Program-made: the position numbers and the translations under genes
Notes under the pieces: model-generated
The model's database searches: none
The model's input: the letters and a program-made list of their open reading frames with translations, nothing else
What the model was told of the DNA's origin: nothing
Shown: piece after piece, positions 1 through 10,440 of the stretch
Position numbering within the stretch: position 1 is the stretch's first letter
Layout of the letters: each line of letters begins with the position of its first letter
Assembly: GCA_947579665.1 (NCBI GenBank)
Contig: OX388343.1
Location: 101,499,657 to 101,563,656 of the forward strand
Origin: Sympetrum striolatum
Taxonomy: Eukaryota; Arthropoda; Insecta; Odonata; Libellulidae
Length of the DNA: 64,000 nt
Direction: 5' to 3'

Positions 1-236
1 AAAGATACCATGTTACATTTACCAAGAGAAATCACCACTCTGATTTTGCGTGTAGATAGTATTGACAATTAGTGACCAGTTCGGAAACATGCAATCCTTA
101 TTCCTTATAGCTTGATGCGCCAGTTCCTTCTGAAAATCATCCTCTAAGACGATGCAAAAGAAGAGCACAACAAAAAATATCACAAATATTTCATGGATTA
201 TAAAGGAAGCTAACAAATCGAATTTGAACCACAGAC
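1..236. other. AT-rich stretch, no recognised gene
   Basis: A 79-codon frame is open on the minus strand (258 to 19). Its product would be strongly hydrophobic in the middle and matches no family I recognise, and it runs into the SINE fragment that follows. It is probably a chance frame; an exon cut by the window edge cannot be excluded. Confidence 0.3.
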
Positions 237-373
237 GAGAGTAACTGGTTTTCTCCAACCAGATGAGAGTAACTGGTTCTCCAACCCCACAGTCCCGGGT
301 TCGAATCCTGGCTGCTTGGATTTTTCCGATCAGGGTCAGTCTTGTGTGATTGTTGTTGTTAATAATAATAATG
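237..373 (+). mobile_element. tRNA-derived SINE fragment
   Basis: A perfect Pol III B box (GGTTCGAATCC, 298-308) lies in a T-arm-like context (CCCGGG before, CCTGG after). It is followed by a G/T-rich segment and ends in an AATAATAATAATG-type tail. Upstream, a short segment beginning GAGAGTAACTGGTT is present twice (237-250 and 265-278, 28 bp apart), so the A-box side is rearranged or missing. This organisation is typical of tRNA-derived SINEs; a functional tRNA is excluded because no acceptor or anticodon arm can be folded. Confidence 0.5.
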
Positions 374-445
374 CAACACTGTAAGGGTCCAGAAAATGGA
401 TGTTTTTAGGGTATATGGAATAAATAAAATTTAAAAATATATATA

Positions 446-1265
446 TCTATTATATATAGATGCTTCTCCGGATTCATTCATATATATAGGGATATAGATA
501 GATAGATAGGATACTAATTCACAGCCTAAACTACAAGCGTCATTGACTTGAAATTTTTACGACATAGAGTGTAACCGCCAGAAAAATTGCGATTTTGGAC
601 CTCAGTGTCATGGGTTCGATTCCAGAGGGCCCCAAAATCCCGATTTCTTCCATTTAAATGCATTGCTTTGATTTTCGAGAATTAAAAAAAAATACTTTCT
701 GGATAGGTAGAGAATCTTAACTCTAGGAGCCTTTATATATGGTCATGATCTATCGAAAAAATAAATAACTTTCACAGAAGATATCCTAGGTTCGATGCCT
801 GGACGATGCAAATATCTGCCCTTTAATATACATGGGAATCGTTTTTCATTATTTTTTTGATGCACTTATGGAAATTGTAGGAAGTTTAGGCTTAGCGGAA
901 AGGTATATGGTAAGAATTGGTTTAAGAAAAAAATTTTTATAAGCCCGCTTTATTCCTGGGTTCGATGCCAGAGCACAATAACTTTTCTCTCATAAGGAAT
1001 ATAAGGGAAAAGTAGGACGTCGTTTGAGGCACCTTCAGCCAATATTTCTGCTTGAATTTTCACATATAGTTAGAGATGGTGATCTTCTATTGTGTGACAT
1101 AGGAAGTATCACCAAATGACCCGGGTTCGATGCCGGACGGAGAAATTGCAGCGAATTTAAGAATATTTTCAATACTTTTTCTACTTTGAGGACCCTCTCA
1201 ATATGATGTCGACTTTAAATTTGTGCGAACAACATGCTTGCAGAATGCAAGCTACATTTTACTCG
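446..1265 (+). mobile_element. Family A copy 1: Helitron-like repeat with B-box array
   Basis: This copy of 820 bp shares its whole layout with copies at 35367-36526 and 39852-40691. It starts TCTATTATATATAGA after an A and ends ACTCG before a T, and a 7-bp hairpin (GCTTGCA/TGCAAGC, 1236-1252) sits exactly 13 nt before its end. A TC start, an A|T insertion site and a 3' subterminal hairpin are Helitron hallmarks; the end is CTCG instead of the usual CTRR, so the class is inferred. Inside are four B-box-like motifs at 613-623 (perfect GGTTCGATTCC), 789-799, 959-969 and 1124-1134, spaced 176, 170 and 165 bp. Most can form a short T-arm-like stem. No protein is encoded, so it is non-autonomous. 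Confidence 0.55.
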
Positions 1266-1379
1266 TATATATATATCCACCAGCTCCGTCGTAAATGTAG
1301 ATAAATGCAATTATACATATTACACATGAAAATTTCCGTTTCCGTTGTAGTTTCATCGAAATAAGCTCTTGCTAAAACC

Positions 1380-1865
1380 GTGTCCTTAATTTGCCAGATT
1401 TTGCTCCTTAGGCTTCATGGGGAACACGGGGGAACCACATATGCAGGAAAAGATGATTTCACGACGAAATCATTTTTCCACCTTGACTCCAGATGCGGTC
1501 GCAACTCCAGCAGAACTTCCGATCCGTCCTCCTTCTCCAGCATTCCGATCGAGGACGAGCAATGTTTTCATCGGCGCGTGTATGAGTCGCCAACCCACTT
1601 TCAAAACACTCGCACATGTGCGAGGAAACTGCGAGAAGTCTGCAAAAGAGGGAGAGGGGGGATTCCGTCGAAGGCGTGTTCACTTTTGTTTGGGTGTGCA
1701 ACCGAGGAGGTCTACGGGAGGTGATGGGCACAGGGTCGAATGAAATTATGTTTCTACCTTCAAATGTTTATGCAAGGCGGAGGAAAGTCGCATATTCTCA
1801 GCTACACCAATCCAAAATTGTTTCAAAGTAAACACGAAGCTCAGCTGGATCAGTGGAAGTAAATC
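1380..1865. other. GC-richer block with overlapping open frames
   Basis: Base composition changes abruptly from the flanks: CG dinucleotides are common, and three frames stay open together (plus 1380-1724 and 1417-1743, minus 1731-1459). The plus frame from 1417 would encode 108 residues rich in Arg, Pro and Ser with no domain I recognise. Simultaneous opening on both strands is what GC-rich DNA does by chance, so none is called as a gene. The block could be a promoter, a first exon or an unmethylated CpG region. Confidence 0.3.
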
Positions 1866-3297
1866 GCCCGCTTCATCTACAGTAGCTTTCGATGTAAACA
1901 TTGCCGTGCAGAGAATAAAGAAAATTTAGAGATTATTTAACTCTCGAGTTTTCCCATTTGACACTGGTGACGTGTCAGTGGTATCAGGCGCCTGCGGGCA
2001 CAGTTTCATTGGCGCTCATACACCCTAACCCAAATAACGAATCATCTTATACGATCGCATCAGAGAGGAAAAATTACTTACCGCTCGTTCTATAAAATAA
2101 GCCTGAAGTCACTGGCGCCTTTAATAACCTGTAGCACACATTACACGCAATTCAATGCAAGGGCCCTGTTTGAAACTAGGATTTTCTCGCTAGATTTAGC
2201 ATTTTCCCCCTTTAGAACTTTCATCAGTTTTTACGACTCCTCGCACTCTACGAAGCATTTATTTTGACGTCAATCTTCCTACGCTTAGCATAACATATTT
2301 GATTTATTTTAGCATTAGTACAATATAATATTCAGTTGATAAAGGGCATATGCATATTATACATTCATTTTCTAATATCTGAACTTACTTATATTTATAG
2401 AAGCAAATTTCAGAAATTAGATTTTTAACTAAATTTTAGTGACATTTTTTTGCTGAGTTTGGCGAGATTTTAGTTCTCAAGGTGAATCTAGCTTCTCATT
2501 TTCGAAAATGTCAGGCAGTAAAAAAGTTCGTATTTATTATTCGTATTTACTGGGCTGTCAGATTAGTTTCGTTATTACAACACAGTTTTGTAATACAACT
2601 TTTTTAATGCAAAACAATTTCATACATGAAGTAGATAATTTGTGACAGTATTCCGTCAAGAAATGTTAAACACAATCCGATTACGTGTAAAATGGAGAAT
2701 ATGTTAAAATATTATAATTTTTAATTTCTCCAGGAACGTAAGCTGTGTCATGTATATCCAACCAACCGAATATACTCGTACTACATGGAGAGGTGATTAT
2801 GATCAATATTTATAATTAGAAAAATATTCAAATAGTTTCGATTCCTACCAAAACAGATAATATCGATAAACAACAACATTGTATTATCGCCGACGTGATG
2901 TTTCTCGATAGGAGTGCTTTCAGAAGCTATGATATAAGCTAATTTCTAGAATTTTACATCAAATATATTTTACTCAAAAAATTTCAAAACAATTTCCAAA
3001 CGCAGAAAGACGACTACAATTTTTCAACCTAAAGTCGCCTTATCCGGAATCCTATTTAACAAATCTCAGGCCAACAACACTACTGACTTATTTAATGACT
3101 AGCAGAAGTGCCCGTTGATTCTCAACGGGGATATTAAATTTCATAAATACCAGTGTAACAACTTTAATCGTAACACATGCTTCATAATTGTCGGTAGATA
3201 GCAAATGCCAGACTTTCCAATCCAATATACCAAGAAACTCAAGTTGCAATTAAGTCTACAAAGCTGTATCAACTCAATATTCAATCTCATATACTTT
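1866..3297. other. AT-rich noncoding stretch
   Basis: No gene or element with recognisable ends. The only local structure noted is a perfect 8-bp hairpin CCCGTTGA/TCAACGGG at 3111-3129 with a 3-nt loop, about 170 bp before the large palindrome. Confidence 0.4.
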
Positions 3298-3525
3298 GAG
3301 TAAATAGTTACTAATATTCCAAATACCATCAAAAATTGATATCCACCGATGTACATTTCGCTGTCCTAGCCAACAGCATCTTCAAGGTGACAAAGGAGAA
3401 AGGAGAAAAGGAGACAAAGAATTTCTCCTTTGTCACCTTGAAGATGCTGTTGGCTAGGACAGCGAAATGTACATCGGTGGATATCAATTTTTGATGGTAT
3501 TTGGAATATTACTAACTATTTACTC
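3298..3525. repeat. Long near-perfect palindrome (104-bp arms)
   Basis: Positions 3298-3401 and 3422-3525 are reverse complements over 104 bp with one mismatch seen by eye (AGTAAC against ACTAAC near the outer end). They are separated by a 20-nt purine-rich spacer (3402-3421, GGAGAAAAGG...). The arms are not low-complexity and carry no known transposon end or flanking duplication. A transcript through it would form a long double-stranded hairpin. Near identity means the inverted duplication is recent or kept alike by gene conversion; a library or assembly foldback artefact is the main alternative. Confidence 0.9.
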
Positions 3526-3925
3526 ATTTATAACCATCACCGGAAATCCTCTTGTCATATACTTTGAATAAAAAATATCTTCAACTAAGACAGTGTAAAA
3601 ATATATTCTAAGATCACATTAAGATAATCGATTCCATGTTTAAAGAGACATTTTCAGCCAGGTACAGGGAGACAAAGTAATCGAATATTAAATATAAATG
3701 ACAGAGATAAATCATATATCACTCATATAAACACCCATGAATATACTTTGTGGAAGGTAAGTGTATAATGGAGCTGACTTGTATCTCAATCTTAATACGT
3801 GCAACATAAACAAGGAACACAAATAACACAAAAGTAATTGCAACGCCAAAATAGAAATAAAGATTACACACTAATAACAGAAGGATAGTAAATGAATATT
3901 GAGTGGAAGTTCTTAAAAACAACGA

Positions 3926-4255
3926 ATGAATCACTTTTTGCATTCTGCATATAACAAAATGAAATTGGTTTACCATTTTGGTCTCTTGTACGATGCTGGA
4001 GATTTGTTACAACTTTACAACTCGCCGTTCTACTCTTCAAAGATAATCAGGCCGATACTCACTTATGAATCACCCACTTGGCATTGTACGTATAAATCCT
4101 ATCTTCAGAAGCTGTACAGATTCGAAAGCAAAACCGTCAAGGTGATTCTGAATGTCCCATATCGCACAAGTAAGCTACAAAGTTTATTTATTTCAAGATG
4201 GTTACATCAGAGATATGCAAATACCATAGAATCATACCTCCCTCCAAAACCTTAA
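3926..4255 (+). pseudogene. LINE ORF2 (reverse transcriptase C-terminal) fragment
   Basis: A 109-codon frame contains IIRPILTYESPTWHC followed by KLYRFESKTVKVILN and then LNVPYRTSKLQ. These match in order the region just after the reverse-transcriptase core of jockey- and CR1-type LINEs (RPxLTYGxPxW, then KLQRFQNKxLRxIxNAP). The first 20 or so residues do not fit and are probably not original coding. Catalytic RT motifs and the endonuclease are absent, so this is a short dead fragment. No poly(A) or repeat tail is clear downstream. The exact clade cannot be fixed by eye. Confidence 0.6.
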
Positions 4256-4425
4256 ATATTTTAACTAAAAGGTTCAACTCAAAAATAAAACACACTCAAA
4301 ATAGCTTATTTTCCACAATCTAGGATTACGACCTAAAAACAACTTTCAATCAATATTGCCGTAATAAAATTGCGCTAAATGAATAAACTATAACCCAACC
4401 TGAAACCGAGTCAGACCCTTACCTA

Positions 4426-4860
4426 GTGATCTTCAAAAAGAAAGTGAACTTAAATTGTATAAAAGAAAACCATGGAGAAGACCTCGAGTCAGGAGCCATG
4501 AACAAAAGTATTCCGTCAGGAAGTAAACATTATTCGGTTCGGACGACTAGAATTTTCTTCCAATTTCAAGAAAAAATCGCAGATGAAAATGCAAACGAAG
4601 ATAACTTTCACTTTTCTTCTCATCAAACCTCGTTGTAGAGATAAGGGTTCACAAAGCGTGACTGACCTCGCGCGCAATATATCAATCAGTGCTGACTGTA
4701 CGATCGAGCGATATTTTTGCCTAATTTTTCCGGAAATCAACATTTCCGCCTTCGGAAATTACGTTCGAGCTCGTTCATTTCCGCACCTTCCTGTGAAAAG
4801 GAAATGCAAAATTTTTAAAAGAAAGTTTTCTCGGAAAGACTATTCTCTTTCCTCGTAGCG
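4426..4860. other. GC-richer block, overlapping unassigned frames
   Basis: Frames are open on both strands (plus 4426-4638 and 4583-4858, minus 4743-4516) with no recognisable motif. CG-containing words cluster near 4640-4790 (CTCGCGCGC, CGATCGAGCG, TTCGAGCTCG). Possibly a regulatory region or degraded exon. Confidence 0.2.
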
Positions 4861-7544
4861 AGTAAATAGATACAATATTTGTCTCCTTTTTTCCTTGATT
4901 TCTTAGAGACTCACTTTTATGTTCGTTACAGAAAATTTTGTGTGAAGTAATCACTAAGCAATAGGATAAATAGAGCTAGGTTTGTTTTAAATGCTCTGGA
5001 TAACGCGTTTGTTTATAATAATTAACTAGCTAACCGCAATAGTAAATATCTAACATCGGATTTACTATTGTCTCTGGAATGATGAGTTAAATAATGTAAA
5101 CAAGCTTAAATATAAATAAATATATAGTAGAGTAACTATTCAAATAAAACTCAAAAATATTTTGCGAAATTCAACGAGTTATTTTATGGTCAAGTTAATA
5201 TATTCGATATTCTTGTACATTAGTTTTTCTAACACTATAACTAAGCAATAAAATCAGTGAGTGGATGAAGGAAATATTCTGCAGAATTCGCATTGTTTAT
5301 TATAATGTTTACACATTTAGCGTTAAAAATTTCATTAAATAACATGAACTGTAACAAACACATTTATAGAATATCATTTGCCTTTGAACCATAAAGCAGC
5401 ACTTTTCTATCTCAAATTAAATGCACCAGGATGTATACCTACAACTGCACAAAACTCGTGGTAAAACTTTATATGTTTGGATAAACTACAATATTCAAAT
5501 GGCATTATTGAAATGTCAAATTAAGTTAATATACTTCTAAACGCTCTCTAAGATTTACGCAAGAATTCTTTACTATTCAAAAGGGGTTTTCGAATGACTG
5601 ACAGAGTTTAAATAATTGAGAGATAGACCGCCTCAATGTATGAAACGTCAGATCATTTATTTACCCAGAATCACCTATTGGCAACTTGTGGCAGACCGTT
5701 CCTTTGAATATAGAAATGTTACGACGCTACACGCTTGTAATCTCCACTGACCACAAAGTTTGCATCATCGTCACATTTGTCACTGCGAACAATGGTTGGT
5801 GATGATAAGTGAGAGATCAAATATTTCTCAGGCAATGCAATGGTTACGTGGAGGAGTGTTTATCAAAACAAAGTGGTCGCGAGAGAATGGACGGTCTTCG
5901 TCAGGATTTACTTTTGATTCGATCTCTCCTGACCTATTCATGCTTCTGAGTAAAGTTATTTAATTTTAATTTATTACAGCCTAAAATGAAACTGCATGCT
6001 GAGTCTTTAGGAGCGTAGGAGAGCAGAATTGAATCTTAAATTCGGTTTCGTATTTGTTTATTCGCTACATTTCAAACTGTGGCGATCTTTACGAAAATAG
6101 TCAATGCCATCAATGCCTCCAATTCAATAGTATTGTATTCCATGGAGATATCGCTACTGAAGATCTATTTAATGATACAATTTGTACAGTTTTCACATTT
6201 ATCAATTCGGAATTCTGAATAAAAGTTGATATTACTGATGGAAGTTAATAATTATTTCACATCTCGCCATTGCAACTATTATTATTTGGTCAACCTAGTA
6301 AACGAGAATATGTTATACATGAGAGAATGTATGCTGTTGTGAATTTAATATAATTTAACAGATAAATATACACAACAATATTTCATAATATCAATTACTT
6401 TATTTTCTATGCAGAACTATACCAAGAAACTCTCAATTTATCAAATAACTTGCCATATTTGAGGATGTTTTAGCTCACTTGTAATCTATAGTAGTAAAAA
6501 ATAGTAACAAATATGAATCCTAAATTATCTATAAATAATATATACAAATAAATATATAATTATACAAATAAATATTTTAAAGAATAAAGTAATATGAAAA
6601 ACTTTCCGCAATTATAGTCAGTTTGGTTATCATAATGTTAGCCCCCTGGTGCTTACAGCGTATTTACACTTTCCATCGTTAGAAGCAGTAAGCAAAAAGC
6701 CCCTCACTGTTATTTCCAGTACTTATGAAACATTGAAAGCGCTCATTAATTTCTGAAGGAAGTCTCTTACAGCAGATGAGTCGTGAATAAATCACACGCA
6801 GTTGAAAGAGGGCGATGGACAACTGAAGATGAATTCGTAAAGAAAAAGAGTCAGATATTTGAAGGAGTCTTATAATTGCCGTCTTTCCTTCTCAAATAAC
6901 TATTCTGCGTCTGATTCAATATCACAATTAATCTCTAAGATGAGTTAATATCCTATAATTCGATTTAATTGTAAAAAATCATAAGGATACTTATCACTAC
7001 CAAGATCCGATATATTCCGAATCGTTTTTTGATACACCTCAGATAAAAAAAGGAAAGCGGCCTTTTATCTTCGTTGATCTAGTTTTTCGATTGCAAAATC
7101 CTTTGTTTTTCCTGCAGTTTCCGGTCCTAACCGCATGAAAGCAAATTTTTCTGATAACAAGGATTTTTTAACGTCGGAGACAATATTTACCGATCTTATC
7201 CATTGTTTCGTGGTGCTTTCTCGGAAATGTTTGATCAACACCTACAAATCTCTTTCATTCCAGAATATTCGCTCGCTGGTCGATTAATCGCTAACCCAGA
7301 TCTAAAAGAGCAACTATCAACGTTCCCTTGAGGCATTTTCGCATTCTGTTATTTTTAGAGCCATCTCAAAACATTTGTTTGTTTTGATTTATGCTGATGA
7401 TTATTATTCGTCTTAAGGGGAAAATACGATTCAGGTATCCACTCCAAATTCATTGCAGGGAAGGTCGCCAAAGTGTCTTTTCTTCTCTCTCTTTAGGACT
7501 ATAGTAGTAATACTATTAAATAATGTTTCAGCAGCTAAGGACAT
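4861..7544. other. AT-rich noncoding stretch
   Basis: No gene, tRNA or bounded element identified over 2.7 kb. The best open frame (plus 5760-5963, 67 codons) begins with a His/Cys-rich stretch but matches no family I know and has no context supporting it. Confidence 0.35.
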
Positions 7545-7640
7545 TTCGCACATGGGCACCCAACAAGGATCGAACCAGGGATCACTTTCACAAAAGCCGA
7601 ACGCGTTGGCAACATGGCTATGCAGGAGCCTTTAACACTA
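7545..7640 (-). mobile_element. tRNA-derived SINE head (A and B boxes)
   Basis: Read on the minus strand, a tRNA-like segment carries an A-box-like part (TAGCCATGTTGCCAACGCG, the D-arm pattern) and, about 40 nt later, a B box GGTTCGATCC preceded by CCCT. After the tRNA-like part the sequence continues towards 7440 as an unrelated body, the usual SINE build. The tRNA-like head cannot be folded into a complete cloverleaf, so it is not a working tRNA gene. The 3' end of the element is not clear. Confidence 0.55.
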
Positions 7641-9701
7641 TATTTTTTATCAACAAGCGTGTTCTAAAGGAGTAAATTACAATCACCTGCATAAACTAAA
7701 CCTTGATTAATATGTAAACATATTTCTACTCAAAAATTACCCTCACTATCACGCTATTCCACATCTGCTTTGTATTTATTATAAAATCGTTGGCCCTTCA
7801 TATTCATTCTTGATTCAGGAAGGAGTTGTAGAAGACGCGCTGAAAGACGCAGTTTAACTAGTGAGAGGTTTCCGAGAGATTTCACTAAAATATCCATCTT
7901 AAGATATTCCTTTCACTGCTAAACAAGGAAACCTTTGATGAAGAAAGTGTATCAAGATTCCTTTCAATGTCGAGATTTCCGTATCTTTACGAGAATTTTC
8001 TTTTTCAAGGTACTCTTTGGATTCAATTTTCAATGAAATATCAGGAATATTTCAGGGTTATCTCTTTTCTTCCAGATTGGAAATCAATGTATATTTTTTG
8101 CACTTACCCAATTGTTACATTTTCTCATTAATGTCTAAATATTTTTTTCATTTCATATGAAAATAAACGCGTCGTAGAATTTACTATACATTTCTAATAA
8201 CTTGAGCTCGGTTTCTTGACTATTATGAATAAAAACGTTTCTCGAGAAACATTAGTCATAAGTAAATATGATGAAAATATTTATATTTTCCATAGGTTCG
8301 TGGAATGGTTGATGGAATTCAAAACGTAATCAATTTACTTAGCATTGCCAAGCCATACCTACATGGTCCACATAATCTTTCTTTGATTAAATGCAATTTT
8401 CCGTTTTGGTAATTATAGTTTTAGTAACTATTTATATATTAGTTCTTTAAGATTGAAGAAGGTTGAGTTCAACTCCTCATGTTTCATCGAGGAAAATGGG
8501 ATCAATTTAGATGAAATATATGTTACTTCTCTGAACGTTCTTCGACCAGAATCGTTGTTCCCACTGTTTCAGAGCAAAACTGATTTCCTCGCAGCTCAAA
8601 ATGGGCTTAAATTTGCGAGTATCTTACAAGTTTATTGGCTTAGATAGCTCTCTTGCAGGCACCTTCCATATTCGATCCAGAAGAGTTGTCGGGGCGGATT
8701 TATTTCCATTTACGTTCCTTTTTGTACTCGAGGCGTCCTTCACCTTCAGAATGACCTCCGTCGCATCATCTTGGCGGTCATCCTCTCTTCCGAGGATCGA
8801 TGAGGGATGAGGATCATTCAGCTAAATTCCAAGGAATCGATTTCTAAAAACGAAATTCATAATTGATAACTTGAATGATCGCGGGGCTTACGGCAAAGAA
8901 AGAATTGCATTTTACCTATATTCAAGAACCAACACTTTCTCCGCTGAAATCCTTATACCTGAAAACACGGGACGTGTTAAGAGTACCTGAATGTAAATAC
9001 AGAAACCGCAGTAGCAGAAATCATATTCCATTTTCTCGTATATGAACGTAGAAAGAGACATTCGGTACAAAGTTTAGAAAAAGATAAAACAAAAGATAAA
9101 TTCTTAAGATAATACTTATAAAGTATTTTATTAATTTACATATACCTAAAACCCTACTCTAATGCAAAGAAAAAAACGAAATTCATTGGTAAAAATCTGT
9201 GTATACCTGATAATGTACAATTATTTGTGTAAGTTTCCAAACCTTTAAAAATTTACATACAGCGATCATTTCAAAATTGTTCAATCAATCCATGAAAATT
9301 ATTTCCCTCACGCAGAGATTCAGAATGTGGTCTCAATCTATATTTTTAAAGTGCAAAATCAGTAGCAATTTAAATAAAACCTTCAAAACTTCAAGAAGAT
9401 ACCAATCTGAATAAAAGTCAATCTCAGAGGCTCTTAGTTCGAAGTCGAAGAATTGATATTGATATCAAATTAAATCACCCTAATTACCAGCTTAAATTTG
9501 ATCGAGGATTGGGAGAATACATAGGCGATTTAGTTGAATATACATTTGAATTGAATATACTTTGTATTATTGCATGAAGGCATACAATATATTTCCTACA
9601 TTAGTCTTAGAGCACTACTGAAATCTCTCTGAGGTGTGATATATTGGGATAGTCTTCTTTTGCATTCTTGCCCTGAATTTAAATGATAGCCAGTCACAGC
9701 A
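7641..9701. other. Noncoding stretch with one unassigned open frame
   Basis: Mostly AT-rich. A GC-richer patch at 8640-8815 holds a 69-codon plus frame (8601-8810) preceded in frame by CTCTCTTGCAG, which resembles a splice acceptor. The protein (FHIRSRRVVGADLFPF...) is not recognised, and no matching donor or partner exon is seen. Confidence 0.25.
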
Positions 9702-9995
9702 TATTATTATTATTATTATTAAGTTCTTTATTAAAGGCGAGATTGAGACTGAAAAGTCTCTTCTTCCATCTAACCTTTCGTCAATGGTATTATGTACATA
9801 AACACTTGTGTATATGTGAAAAGAAATAGAAAGGAAAACTTTAGAAGGAGTGAAAGTAAACAAAAACTAAGGTGATATCTTAGGAAAAAATATCCACAGC
9901 AGGAAAATACCCACAGAGAAAGGGGGCGTGAAAAACCTACGCAAACCTACTGATAGTGCAAGCTAAAAGATATTAAAGAAAGCAATAGTACTATA
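9702..9995 (-). mobile_element. Family B retroposon 3' tail, copy 1
   Basis: The minus strand ends in a stem-loop (GAGACTTTTCAGTCTC) followed by CTCGCC, an AATAAA-like segment and a (TAA)n run at 9702-9720. The same tail occurs at 15352, 36529, 53945 and 60582. Further from the tail the copies share a segment around GGTTTGCGTAGGTTTTTCAC. Variable 5' truncation, a conserved terminal hairpin and a short-repeat tail are typical of LINE or LINE-dependent SINE 3' ends. No coding part is visible. Confidence 0.65.
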
Positions 9996-10056
9996 ACTAT
10001 ATTACAAATTAATAATAAAATAAAATCAGAAACAGGATAAACTGCAATAGTAAACC

Positions 10057-10440
10057 ATGATGAAACAATTAATAAGGCAAAAATATTCGTATAATAGCGC
10101 TGAAATTGGACCTCATCAACAACATTCCCCAGCAGAAAGTTGTGAGACCGCAGCGATACTTGAGGATGCCGCAAAAAAGAAGGCAAACGATTCACTGAAG
10201 AAGCGTAAAATTTCCCTTAAGGAACTAAATAATTGCAAAAGAATCGCGGTTAGCATAATGCATATCCATCTTCAACATTTAAAAAACTTTTTATCTCATT
10301 GTCTATGTCAAACTTTGCTGAAGATAAGCAACTTTAAACACCAATTAGCAAATCAGATTGATTCAGTCAGTTTTCACTTAATTGAAGATTTCGTTACAAG
10401 GCTATGGTTTATTTTCTTATTTATTTCAGTTTCATATTAA
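10057..10440 (+). CDS. Unassigned 127-codon open frame
   Basis: This is one of the longest frames in the window. It starts at ATG-ATG. Residues 25-65 are hydrophilic with a Lys-rich stretch (AAKKKANDSLKKRKISLKEL), while the end is hydrophobic. I recognise no domain, signal peptide or repeat. Base use is as AT-rich as the surroundings. It begins just beyond the family B copy at 9702-9995, and another frame is open opposite to it (10195-9947). A chance frame is the likeliest reading given how many starts a 64-kb AT-rich window offers. Confidence 0.12.
   Translation: MMKQLIRQKYSYNSAEIGPHQQHSPAESCETAAILEDAAKKKANDSLKKRKISLKELNNCKRIAVSIMHIHLQHLKNFLSHCLCQTLLKISNFKHQLANQIDSVSFHLIEDFVTRLWFIFLFISVSY

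Noticed and set aside
298..308. Functional tRNA genes at the B-box sites
   Set aside because: No site has a complete cloverleaf with paired acceptor stem and anticodon arm; SINE heads or family A motifs explain them better.
1417..1743. 108-codon frame as a host gene
   Set aside because: Three frames on both strands are open together in a GC-richer block and no domain is recognisable.
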